A DNA stretch of 64,000 bases from Boesenbergia rotunda (taxonomy: Eukaryota > Streptophyta > Magnoliopsida > Zingiberales > Zingiberaceae). Of the stretch, positions 9,487 through 20,315 are shown piece by piece. The stretch's first letter is position 1. Every line of letters starts with the position of its first letter. The translations under genes were made by a program, and so were the position numbers. The stretch is from the NCBI GenBank assembly GCA_024364735.1, contig JAGFNQ010001137.1:216382-280381 (forward strand). The letters run 5' to 3'. The notes below the pieces were generated by a model that was not told where the DNA came from, did not search any database, and was given only the letters and a program-made list of their open reading frames with translations.

Positions 9487-11060
9487 ATGGCGTTGAGAGA
9501 AGGATTTTCCACCACCCGACCTCCATTCTTTGATGACGCTGATTTTCAATATTGGAGATCAAAGATAGAATATTATTTGAAGATGGATATCCACACTTGG
9601 TTCGCGGTGAAGGAGGGCTTCACCCCTCCGAAGGATGATGAAGGCAAAGAACTTGAGTCGTGGAGATGGACTGCCGAACAAACTCGAAAGAGTGAAGCCG
9701 ACGCGAAGGCGGTTGTCACTCTACAATGCGGCATGAACAAAGACCAACTCATCAAGGTTGGTCCTTTCACAAGTGCAAAGGACTTGTGGAACAAACTCAT
9801 TGAGCTTCACGAGGGCACCCGAGACTCATGAATCGCAAAGAGGGATTTGTTCCTCAATCAACTCCAAAATCTCTCCATGAAGGAGAATGAAACGGTAAGT
9901 GAGCTCCATAGCCGGTTCAAGGAAGTCCTCAATGGGCTTCATTCGATTGATGAAAAGGTCGAGAATCGCGACCTTGTGAGGTATGTCTTGAAAGCCTTTC
10001 CAAGGAATGCTTTGTGGTCATCCATGGTGGATGCCTATAAAGTTTCCAAGGATCTATCCATTGTAAAGTTAGATGATTTATTTTGTGAATTGGAATTGCA
10101 TGAAATGGCTAACAAATGCCCCAAGGAGAAGGGGATTGCCTTAGTTGCAGGGGACCGATCCAACAAGAAGATGAAGGAGAAGGAGGTCTCTTCATCTTTA
10201 TCCTCTTCCGAATCCGAGTCCGATTCCGAAGAAGATGGCAGCGGCTCCTCATCCTCCGAGATGACAAACTTTGTGAGAAGGATGATGAGAAGGGGTCGAC
10301 GCTTCAAGAGTAGAGGTAACTCTAGTGAAGCTAAGCTTGATAAGACTAATGCCTCTTGCTTTGAGTGTGGTAGGGAAGGGCACTTCAAGAATGAGTGTCC
10401 AAAACTAAAGAAGAAGAAGGAGAAATCCAAAAAGAAAGAAGAAAAATTCAAGAAGAAGAAGAAGGCCTTGAAGGCCACTTGGGATGAGTCATCCTTTAGC
10501 TCATCCGATGAAGAGAAGGAGGAGAAGAGCACAAGGCATGTGGCACTCATGGCTCTAGGAGAGGAAAGCTGTGATGAATCTTCAAGTTTCTCAAACGCGG
10601 CTATATCATCTTTGGATGATGAAGAGGTAACTTCTCCTGAACTTGAAAAGTGTTATAGAGCAATTACATGTTTAACTAGTATCCTTAAGAATTCAAAAAA
10701 TAAAGTTAAAGCATTGCAATTAGAAATCAATCAATTGAAGTTATCTAGGGATGATAACATTGATGATTTGCATGTTGAATTGTTAGAAGATGAGATAAGT
10801 CATTGAAGCTTGAGGTTGATAAATTTAAATCCTCTAAGGTTGAGGATGTAAATGATTTGCATGATGACTTGCTAGTAGAAGAGAACAAATCATTAAAGAG
10901 TGAAGTTGAGAGACTCAAGAATATTCTTGAAAAGTTCTCAACTAGCTCTAAAACCCTAGACATGATCTTGAATGCCCAAAGGGCAGTCTACAATAGGGCC
11001 GGTATTGGTTACCATCCAAAGAACCCTCATTCGTGTCTCTTATGTCTAGGACTGATATGA
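9487..11060 (+). pseudogene. gag: SIRE-like gag, broken
   Basis: Encodes the Gag structural protein. ATG at 9487 is the first after the primer site. The N-terminal part (FDDADFQYWRSKIEYYLKMD, then an HEGT block) is interrupted by TGA at 9829-9831; the frame continues at 9832 with a helical capsid segment (KRDLFLNQLQNLSMKENETV). Further on are a Ser/Glu/Asp-rich stretch, a CCHC knuckle CFECGREGHFKNEC, a Lys-rich tract and a coiled-coil-like region. A second break lies near 10803 (overlapping frames). The end carries 'SKTLDMIL...YNRAGIGYHP', which corresponds to the C-terminal block of the family A Gag. Shared layout with family A is seen directly; common ancestry is inference. Confidence 0.85.
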
Positions 11061-11188
11061 GACAATCTAGGACACCCAAGGTTCACAAGAAAGTTGTCAA
11101 GGCATGGGTGCCTAAGTCATGTTTAGTTGATGCTTTAGGTCCCAAGGTTTGGGTACCTAAAACTTCTATTTTTCGAATTGTGTAGGTT

Positions 11189-12775
11189 ATGATTGAGGGG
11201 GAGCATCTATCAACTTGGTTCATTGATAGTGGATGCTCCAAACACATGACCGGGGATAGATCATTGTTTACCACACTTCACAAGAAAAGTAGAGGTAATG
11301 TTTCATTTGGTAACAATGGTAGTCTTAAGGTCATAGGAATTGGAGACATTCAAATATCCGAATGTCTTAGAATTTTAAATGTCCTTTTAGTCAAGGGGAT
11401 GAAATTTAATCTCCTAAGTGTGAGTCAATTGTGTGACACGGGTTACACAATTGATTTCCAACCAAGTCAATGTCTAGTTAGACAACATGACACGTTGGAC
11501 ACGGTACTAGTAGGAACAAGAGTAGACAATATTTATCAAGTTTCATTTAAAAGTGCTACTAATGTTTCTGCTAAGTGTTTCATGTCAAAAGAAGAAGAGT
11601 CCACCCTTTGGCACCGGAGACTAGCACATGTGAACATGAAGAACATCCGGAAGTTGGCCAACAAGGGATTAGTTCGTGGCTTACCAAGCATCAAGTATGA
11701 GAAAGATAAACTTTGTGATGCTTGTCAAATGGGTAAGCAAACAAAATCTGAACATAAAGGTAAAAGCACTGTAAGTACTTCTACTGCATTAGATTTACTT
11801 CACATGGATCTATTTGATTGTAGTACTATCATATCATTGAATGGAAGTAGATATTACTTTGTGATCATTGATGATTTCACTAGATATACATGGACTTACT
11901 TTTTAAAATATAAGGACCAAACCTTAGATGTTTTCATTTCTTTTTGTAGAAGAGTTGAAAATGAGAAATCATTAACTATTAAGACAATAAGAAGTGATCA
12001 TAGAGGTGAATTTCAAAATCAAAGGTTTTTAGAATTTTGTCAAGATAGGGGTTATAGACATGAGTTCTCTACTCCTAGAACACCACAACAAAATGGTGTT
12101 GTAGAGAGGAAGAACCGTGTTCTACAATAGGCTGCACGAAGCATGCTTAATGAGTACTCACTTCCGAGTTACTTATGGGCCGAAGCTGTAAATACAGCTT
12201 ACTATGTGCAAAACCAGGTCCTCATTCATAGGTTTTTAGGGAAGACTCCCCATGAACTTTGGTTTGGGAAACCACCTACGGTTAAACACCTTAGGGTGTT
12301 TGGTTGTAAGGTGTTCATCCTAAACACCAAGGATCATCTTGGAAAGTTCACGACAAAGGCTGATGAAGGGATACTGGTCGGGTACTCGCTGGTTAGCAAA
12401 GCCTGCCGAGTCTACAACAAGAAGTCTAGATTAGTTGAAGAGTCTTCTGATGTGGTTTTTGAAGAAATTCCAAAATCAAGTGACCAATCAGAAAATGTAG
12501 AAGGTGTCCAACTTGAACATAGGAGACTAAGTTTGAATGAAAGTCCAAATGTTGTTGATGGTAGTGAATCTGATGACGGTGAGTCTAGACAATCCATAGA
12601 TCAGCCGGATCCTAAGGTTGAACTTGTGTCTAGTGAGCCCACTCACGAAGCACCACCGACACCAAGGCAAACTAGATTAGCCTCTAGTCATCCTCAAGAC
12701 CAAATTGTTGGAGACATCCATCATGGGGTTAGAACTAGATCATTCTTCCGAATGAGGCTAATAAAGTTGCCCTAA
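11189..12775 (+). pseudogene. pol: SIRE-like pol, protease and integrase part, broken
   Basis: Aspartic protease active-site stretch WFIDSGCSKHMTG is near the start (D-S-G). The pre-integrase zinc motif is H-x4-H...C-x2-C (WHRRLAH ... CDACQMGK). Integrase core acidic residues lie in LLHMDLFD, IRSDHRGEF and VVERKNR (DDE pattern). TAG at 12128-12130 ends the first frame; the same frame resumes with the integrase C-terminal part (LWAEAVNTAYYV, LRVFGCKVF). A frameshift near 12760-12775 (after GVRTRSFFR) separates this from the RT. Upstream 11061-11188 reads as the gag-protease linker (KAWVPK, VWVPK) with a TAG at about 11183. Integrase inserts the cDNA copy into nuclear DNA. Confidence 0.88.
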
Positions 12776-14313
12776 TTTTTGAAATTGAACCTAGAAAAAT
12801 TGATGAAGCATTAAATGATCCCGATTGGATCATTGCAATGCAAGATGAACTAGGTCAATTTGAAAGAAGTCAGGTTTGAGACTTAGTCTCTAGACCCAAG
12901 AAGACCACCACCATTGGAACCCAATGGGTCTTCAAGAACAAATTGAACCATAAGGGAGAAATCATCAGAAACAAGGCACGCTTAGTAGCCAAGGGCTATA
13001 GTCAAGTTGAAGGCCTTGATTATGATGAGACCTATGCTCCCGTGGCACGATTAGAGTCCATTCGATTGATGCTTGCATTTGCAGCACATCGTGGCTTCAA
13101 ATTATACCAAATGGATGTCAAATCGGCCTTTCTAAATGGTCTGATTAGAGAAGAGGTCTATGTCGAACAACCTCTGGGGATTGAGAATTCCGAATTTCCA
13201 AACCACGTGTTCAAGCTCAAAAAGGCACTTTATGACCTTAAACAAGCACCCCGGGCTTGGTATGAGCGGTTGTCCACGTTCTTAATTGAGAAGGGCTTCG
13301 TTAGAGGCTAAATAAACCCTACACTATTTCTACGAAGAGATGGTGATGATATTTTTGTAGTCCAAGTATATGTCGATGACATAATTTGTGGCTCAAACAA
13401 TAAGGGCTATTTAAATGAGTTCATTGGACACATGGAGAGTGAATTTGAAATGAGTCTAGTGGGAGAGTTGACTTTCTTCCTTGGACTTGAAATCAAGCAA
13501 ACTCGCGATGGTATCTATGTGCACCAATCAAAGTATACACAAGAAATGCTTCGAAAATTCAATATGAGTGATTCAAAAGAGGTAACCACTCCCATGGCTA
13601 CAAACACAAGATTAGACAATGATGAGAGTGGTAAAGCCGTTGATTTGACTCAATATCGAAGTATGATAGGTAGTTTGCTATACCTCACAGCTAGTCGACC
13701 TGATATCCTATTTGCTGTGGGTATGTGCGCTAGGTATCAAGTTTGTGCCAAGGAATCTCATTTAATCGCTGTTAAGCGAATTTTGAGATATCTCAAAGGC
13801 ACAATTGGAGTCGGTCTATGGTACCCCCGTACCAAATCATTTGATTTAATTGGCTATACGGATTCTGACTACGCTGGATGTAAGTTGGACCAGAAGAGCA
13901 CAAGTGGGGGTTGCCAATTCTTAGGTTCGTCCTTAGTAAGTTGGTCAAGTCGGAAGCAACATTGTGTTGCTCTCTCCACGACCGAGGCAGAGTATATTGC
14001 TATGGGAGAGAGCATATCACAATTGTTGTGGATGATACATACTTTAGAGGACTATGGTTTGAGTTACAAGGGTGTGCAAGTGTTATGTGATAACATTAGC
14101 ACAATTAACCTAACCAAAAATCCAGTCCATCATTCTAGGACCAAACACATTGAGGTGCGTCACCACTTCATTAGGGATCATGTAGCTAGGGGAGATATTG
14201 TACTCTCACATGTAGAATCCAAATCAAACCTAGCTGACATTTTCACTAAACCACTCCCCGAAAATGAATTTAGTTTCCTAAGACGGGAGTTGGGAATGTG
14301 TCGTGCTTCATGA
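12776..14313 (+). pseudogene. pol: SIRE-like pol, reverse transcriptase and RNase H part, broken
   Basis: RT palm motifs are visible: TQWVFKNKL, KARLVAKGYSQ, YQMDVKSAFLNG and the catalytic VYVDDIICGS. RNase H follows: GYTDSDYAGC (first Asp), STTEAEYIAM (Glu), VLCDNIST (Asp), and the typical end LADIFTKPLPE. Stops: TGA near 12878 in place of a Trp-like position, and TAA at 13309-13311 before INPTLFLRR. The RNase H half (13432-14313) is an open frame ending at a TGA that looks like the natural stop. Product would convert element RNA to cDNA in virus-like particles. Confidence 0.88.
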
Positions 14314-15244
14314 ATTTCAAAATGCATTCAAAACCCTCTATGACTACTTCGAAAATGTTGGGAAGCAATTGGGTAACTTTGGGGACATCTCACACAAACT
14401 ATAAGGTTTAACAAAATGTTTTTGTTTGCTAGATATGGGGTGAGATGTTAGGATCAACTAAATTTCTCAAAATGTCAATGCATCCCTTGAGAAATTAAGT
14501 TGACGAGATAATAATCACTTCGGGTATGGGGAAAACCATTGCATAACACATGTGTATTTGGCTCCATGATCATACTTGGACATTCCAATCAAGGCAACTT
14601 GATTGGAAACTTGAATTTGGAACAAAACTTGACTGAATTTGCTAGAATGATTGTTGATTGAGTTTGACTCCACTTGGGTGGATCAAAGTGATTGTTGAAC
14701 CTATAAGGACGTTTGATCCTTGTTCAGGGATCAATTTTAGTCATGAGATCATGTCCAAGTTCGATAAACTTCATCAGATCTCGTTGGAAAATTTTTGAAA
14801 ATCTGAAACTGAATGTTTTAGATCGTATCAGTGAGTATCAGGAACCCTGATCGATCACCGGACCGATCAGGCATAAGGCTGATCGGTCCCCAGACCGATC
14901 TGGCTCCACCATGTAACAATCGGTCCACAGACCAATCGGAGGGGCAGCAGTGACCTTACGAAATCTTGACCAAACTTACTGAGCTAGCCTGGATCGGTCC
15001 CCGGACCGATCTGGCACCCTATGGAGATCGGTCCACAGACCGATCAGGGAGCTCACAGGTTTCTCTTCGAACCCTACTGTTCATGTCCTGATCGATCAGC
15101 CGACCGATCAGGAGCACACCCGATCGGTCACCCCACTGATCAGGCCCAGGTCAGTCCGATCAGGATATAGCCTGATCGGCCAGGGCGTTATCAGATCGAA
15201 CGGTGATCCATTCAGATGCATTAATGTCTGGTTGGTGGACCGAT
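14314..15244 (+). other. Post-pol spacer of the SIRE-like element with a second palindrome cluster
   Basis: No gene. From 14849 to 15244 palindromes of the GATCGGTC type recur (14849-14868, 14881-14900, 14992-15011, 15026-15045, 15090-15109), but with 4-nt centres CCCA, CCGG, CACA or AGCC instead of the LTR's TGGT. Several are imperfect. The first part (14314-14848) is AT-rich without clear structure. Confidence 0.7.
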
Positions 15245-15503
15245 CCACCAACCAAATAACTGCGCGAAAAACTTCTCTTTGCCAAACCCTAGCGCCGAAA
15301 CCTCTTACTCGCGCAACCTTTGCTTCGTGCGAGAGCCTGCTCTCGTCTTCCGCTTGCTAGTGCGCGCGTGCGATCCTAAGGGGTTCTTCCGAGCTTTGTC
15401 TTCTTCCTGCGACGTTTTCTCGCGCTGAAGGGCTGTGCGATCTCTCTTGCACCGAGTCTCTCTTTGCGCAAGTTTGCTCTTCCAATCTTCAAGAACTTCA
15501 CCA
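15245..15503 (+). promoter_or_regulatory. Gene-like 5' leader before the env-like frame
   Basis: Base composition shifts to C/T-rich with CG dinucleotides, unlike the AT-rich flanks. AAACCCTAGCGCC at about 15283 contains a telo-box (AAACCCTA), typical of promoters and 5' leaders of plant housekeeping genes. The block leads straight into ATGGCACCAAA|GTGAGT. I see no convincing TATA box. Reading this as a separate transcription start region is inference. Confidence 0.4.
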
Positions 15504-16739
15504 ATGGCACCAAAGTGAGTTTTTGGCTTAGTTTTTCCTCCAAATCAGTCTATAGTGTTTGTCTTTAACGCTAATCATGTTTTGGTGTTTATCCTTGGTT
15601 TTGTGCCATGATCCTTGTTTTGGCTGTGACTGTTGGCCGTGATCCACCTTTGCCATACTCTATCTTTGATCAACTCTTACATTTGTAATCTGTTGGTTTG
15701 TCATAATCCTGTCTACTGTGTGTCGTTGATTAAACTATGATCATGTCTTGCCTTGTGATCTTTTGATTATTGTGTCGGGATCAAATCTTGGGTCTATGAT
15801 TAAACCTTTGTTCTTATGATCTCTTCAATCTTGTCCAATTGATTTAATCTTGTGCCATGATCAATTCGATTCTTTAGAAAATCTTCTAAGGGTAAGGAAC
15901 CTATGGTGGAAAGCTCAAAGGGTAAAGGCCTTTCAGTTTCTACACCTTCTCCAAGGCCTCCACCACCTCTACATACTCGATTTCAGAATGTCACTCTTGC
16001 GTTAAATTTTGAGTGGCACATTTTCAAACTTATTTATGAATATTGTCCCACGGTGAGACAAATCATTGAGTACTATGAGCTCCAACCCATCCTTTTCTTA
16101 GAGAGGCCGATCAATTTTGATTTGGTCTCTGAATTCTACAATAACATGGTCAGTGGAGAGGGTACGGGGTAGAGGACCCATGTCGCTGGTGTCGATCTTG
16201 ACTTTACTCTATCTGCCTTCACAGCCTTTCTTGGATGTCGCCGGTCCGAGAATGCCTTCTCACTCTATCCCTATCTTCCGGACCCCTTACCAGTTCCTTT
16301 TGATGGAATCACTCCTGACTCCATCTATGAGCATTTTCTAGGCCATCCCAGGCCAAGGGTTCCAGTGAGCGTGACCATGGCTTTCCCACATTTCCTGCTC
16401 TTCGCCTTTCCCCTGTTGACTATGTTCTGTTCAAGATCATCACCAATTGTCTTCTACCTACTACTTCGAAGCACCTCGATGAGATTCATCCATTCCACTG
16501 CTTGATGCTCTATGGGATGCATCGGCAATTAGACTTTGATATCGTGCCATCCATCTATTTCTCCATTATAGTCCACAGTCTGAGGTACGGCCAGACAGTT
16601 CACATGGCATTTGGCCATATCATTACGGCTTGGCTTGAGTCAGTGGGTATCGATGTTTCACAGGGTCGTATTGTGCCCATGATTCGACAGGACTGCCGCC
16701 TGGATCGTCGCATGCTCGCTCAGTCCGGCATTGTTGTTG
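15504..16739 (+). pseudogene. Env-like / Transposase_32-type gene, 5' part with a 363-bp intron, broken
   Basis: Extra gene after pol, as in SIRE-type elements. ATG at 15504 opens an 11-nt exon ending at a GTGAGT donor (15515); a TTCTTTAG acceptor ends at 15877. Across the junction the frame is open and runs on through the ATG at 15903: start MAPKKSSKGKE, then a Pro-rich stretch (PSPRPPPP). The body has FQNVTLALNFEW, LVSEFYNNM, and later in other frames DLDFTLSAFTAFLG, LPTTSKHLDEIHPF and AFGHIITAWLESVGID. The order resembles the plant-specific Transposase_32-type domain (FYxN, RG, late 'LIT.L...G' block). Breaks: a frame change near 16155-16175 (stop TAG 16170-16172), another near 16400-16450, and the G1 insertion at 16740. 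No signal peptide or clear membrane helix was seen, so 'envelope' is a label only. Confidence 0.6.
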
Positions 16740-18862
16740 TGTAACGCCCGCCCTTATATCTACTCTCGGGGCGGGGTTACGTACTACTCATTCATATAAT
16801 TTTTTTTTCAACTTTTAAAAGAAGAACATAAGTGCTAAGCATATTAATCAGTGCATGCAAATTATCTATCATGCTTTAATCATCCTTTAAAAGCATAGTC
16901 ATATGTTTCCATGCATAATATTAATTCATGAAATTGAATCTAAGGAAATCTAGAACCTCATGTGAAATATCTTAAATAAAAGTTATCCTATAACATGCTA
17001 GGTTCACAAGTAGTTCATCTCATAACTTAATCAAATATAGAGTAATCACTGACATTCTTTATCAAGAACATTAACATAAGCATATTAAAGTAGATATAGA
17101 ATTATTCTTTCCCGAGCCACCACCCCACACATCCTCAGCCTTCCTACCTCTTCCTTTAGTTCAAGTGTTCTTTACCTTTATCTGCAGCATAAGACAACAC
17201 ATAACTAGTAAGCATAAGAGCTTAGTAAGGATCCTGTCCTACTCGCTAAAACCATACGAAAGCATACAACATGTACACATAATAAATCATAAATATGAGT
17301 TCATCATAGCATACTAAACATTCAAGTTTCTAAGCATGCAGCATAAAGTATCTTAAGCATACCCTTCACATATAATAAATGTTTTCAAAGGATGTTTTCA
17401 AAACAGTTCCATAACAGTATTACTTAAAAATACATCCATGTCATATAGGGCCCAGTTGTGTACCACCTGATGCGCGTTCCCTAATGAGTTGGGGTAGCGA
17501 GCCACCAATCCCATTAGAGCAGGACCTCTTACGTCCTACCAGAGGCATGACCTTAAGTTAACATGCACCCCGGATTTAGTTTAACGACCCCTCTTACGAG
17601 TCGGGTACACAACTTGCAAAGTAAAATACTTATCATGTCTTTACATATATATGCTAAGGATGTACTCCAATTTCACTGCTCAAGGGACACCCAATTTTTC
17701 AGGGTGTTTCTGATCCCATAGGGACACACCTCACAACATAAGGGTGTTCTGGATCCCATACTTAGTGGAGTATCCTTTCAATCATTTCATCATACATATC
17801 ACATGCAATCTCATAAGGGTGCCCCACGGGCTATAAGACATGCTCATACATACATCATAATTTGACTACTTAATCATACTTTAGATATGATAAGATTTGG
17901 TCACATAGATCATACTCATATCATAGGAAATAGTAGCATGCTAACAATTAAGGTAATCAAATCAACCATTTCATCTAACACCACATGCATATACATATAA
18001 TCATCCCCAAACAGAAGCATATCTTATAGGGTAATTTAATCTTCACAAACCCTAATCCTAGTGGGTTGGCCGAAACATCAAGGGTAGGGAAAAATCTGAA
18101 TTTTGCATTGAATATTCTCACAGACATTTATGCAAACACCTTGTATACAATATCATATAACATACTAAGCATGGATATATTCTAGGCTAATTCAACCCTC
18201 ACTAACCCCAATTCCATGCTTTGGCCGAAACCCATCCAAACCCTAAACCTTAGTTTTTGTCATCACAAAATGAAGGGTCACCACATATGTATATACCCTA
18301 AGTTCCAAGGGTTCTTTTCATGTATCAAAGGGTAGCCAAAGGCTTCCCTTTGGAGGTGGCTGAACCCTATACAAGACCAAAACCCTAGGTTTTGTTCACC
18401 ACCTTTTGAAGGATACAACACATACATATATCCTAGGTGCCAAAGGGTTTACTTATGTAACAAAAAGTACCAAAAGCCTTCCCCTAGGGGGGGGGGTGGC
18501 CGAAACCCATTCAAGGGAAGATCCCCATTTTCGAAACCAATGAAGGGAAAGAAAACCATGCAATAACCATTACACTGCAGGCGAGGGGATACTTACATCC
18601 TTTCGCTTGAATTTCTCCTTCTCTTACTCCTTAGGGTACCCTTGAAGAAGAAAAAGATGAGTGTTTCCCTTGTTAGCCTTCTCTAGAAATCTTGGCCCTA
18701 GTAGAGGGCAAGAGCCTTAAAAAGTTCCCTTCTCCTTTCAATTCCCTAGGGTTAGAACCCTAGGGTAAAATTTCGAACTTGCAAAGAGAGGAAGGGGGCT
18801 CTTGGTTTTCGAAAAATGGAAGTGGGGAAGAAGAAGAAGAAGTGTAACTTCCTTCTTCATCT

Positions 18863-18872
18863 CTTATTTATA
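18863..18872 (-). promoter_or_regulatory. TATA box, G1 3' LTR
   Basis: Minus strand reads TATAAATAAG. The equivalent site in the right LTR is 24832-24841. G2 has GATAAATAAG at 47562-47571 and G4 has TATAAATA at 63124-63131, always on the element strand. Confidence 0.55.
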
Positions 18873-18954
18873 CTCTTCTATTGAAGAGACATGTCCCTTC
18901 ACTTCCCTAGCTTTAACAAGCATGTTTCTTATTCTCTCAACAAGAAACATGGCT

Positions 18955-19008
18955 TGGTTCATTGGTTATGACATGGTTAGTGCAACTAGGAGGTTCAAGG
19001 TTCAATCC
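18955..19008 (+). other. tRNA-like A-box/B-box module antisense to G1 (left LTR)
   Basis: A-box-like TGGTTCATTGG (18955-18965) and B-box GGTTCAATCC (18999-19008, fits GWTCRANNC), 33 nt apart. The B box lies in the hairpin CAAGG..CCTTG, as in a tRNA T-arm. A full cloverleaf with acceptor stem is not evident, so this is a tRNA-derived or tRNA-mimicking remnant, not a tRNA gene. Confidence 0.6.
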
Positions 19009-19347
19009 TTGCTCCCTCCTCTCTATATTTCCTTTTTATCCCATTTTTTACTAATCCACATCCAACCTATTAAGTCAAGCCCATCATGAAATTTCATAGT
19101 AATAATTATGTTTTATGAATTCATAATATTTCATAATAATATTTCATGAATTTCATAACATTTCATATTCATGAATTCATAATATTTCATAATAATATTT
19201 CATGAATTTCATAATATTTCATATTCATGAATTCATAATATCTCATGATATTTCATAATAATATTTCATGAATTTCATAATATTTCATATGGGAAAATTT
19301 TGGACCGTTACAAACCTCCATACCTTATAAAAAGTTCGTCCCGAACT

Positions 19348-20315
19348 TTAAAATAATTCCAGATACTTTAATCGTATCGCCTCCTCTCGTTCCCATGTGG
19401 CTTCTTCGAATTGTTCGTTCCGCCACAGAACCTTTACTAAGGGTACTTCCTTGTTCCTTAGCTTTTTGACTTCCCGATCTAAGATCTGTATAGGTCGGCG
19501 TTCGGAACTTAAATTCTCTTGATCTTGTACTAGTTGGGGCTCTATTATCTGATGCACATCAGAGGTACATTTCCTGAGCATTGATACATGGAAGACATTG
19601 TGGATAGCCGACATTTCTGGCGGTAACTCCAGTTCGTAGGCCACCTTGCCTACCCGTCTCAGAATCTGATACGGTCCCACATATCTCGGACCCAGCTTCC
19701 CTTTCTTCCCGAATCTCATCACCCCTTTCATAGGGGCCACTTTCAGGAATACTGAATCCCCAACCTCAAACTCTAGTGGTCTGCGTCGCTTATCAGCGTA
19801 GCTTTTCTGCCGACTCTGAGCAGTCTCTATTCTCTGACGAATATTCTTTATAGCCTGAGTGGTTTCATTTATAATTTCAGTCTGGAGTCCTATCTCCTTC
19901 TTTTCACCACTCTCAAGCCAACATATAGGAGATCTGCATTTTCTTCCGTATAGTGCTTCGTACGGTGACATCCCGATAGTAGCCTGATAACTGTTGTTAT
20001 AAGCAAACTCTGCCAGGCTCAGGTATCGACACCAGCTTCCCTTAAAGTCCAAGGCACAAGCTCGTAACATATCCTCTAATATCTGGTTTACTCTTTCAGT
20101 CTGCCCGTCAGTCTGGGGGTGAAAGGCAGTGCTGAATTTCAGTTTCATACCGAGAGTTTTCTGTACGTGTCCCCAAAAATCTGAAGTGAATCGACCATCC
20201 CTATCAGAGATAATGGTCTTGGGAACCCCGTGCAGTCGGATAATTTCCTTGACGTACAGTTGAGCCAACTGCTCTACCGAGTAGGTCATCCTGATAGCCA
20301 GAAAATGGGCAGACT
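19348..20315 (-). pseudogene. pol: G1 integrase with chromodomain-like C-terminus, N-terminally deleted
   Basis: The frame begins inside the integrase: ITKSAHFLAIRM, then the second core Asp in IISDRDGRF and the Glu in PQTDGQTERVNQ. The zinc-binding N-terminus and the first core Asp are missing because of a deletion at 20309-20315. After the core come the GPR.Y.GPY-type block and VFHVSMLRKC. The end, RPIQILDREVKKLRN...EEATWEREEAIRLKYLELF, resembles the chromodomain-like tail of Tekay/Del chromoviruses. The stop at 19348 appears natural. G2 has the same region complete. Confidence 0.85.

Larger units (their letters stand above)
16740..19312 (-). repeat. G1 3' LTR (left copy, full length)
   Basis: 2,573 bp. 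Contains a conserved GC-rich block near 17455-17530 (GCGCGTTCCCTAATG, GGGGTAGCGAGCCACCAATC), CACTTT-type repeats, a minus-strand TATA box (18863-18872), a plus-strand tRNA-like module (18955-19008) and an AT-rich minisatellite of TTTCATAATATTTCAT-type units at about 19087-19290. A purine tract (minus strand) follows at about 19313-19325. Its right end reads GGACCGTTACA where the other copy has GGGGCGTTACA. Confidence 0.88.

Noticed and set aside
18802..19089. 95-codon frame in the G1 LTR, repeated at 24735-25058
   Set aside because: It runs across the antisense tRNA-like module and TATA region; its presence in both LTRs follows from their common origin. The start differs between the copies.
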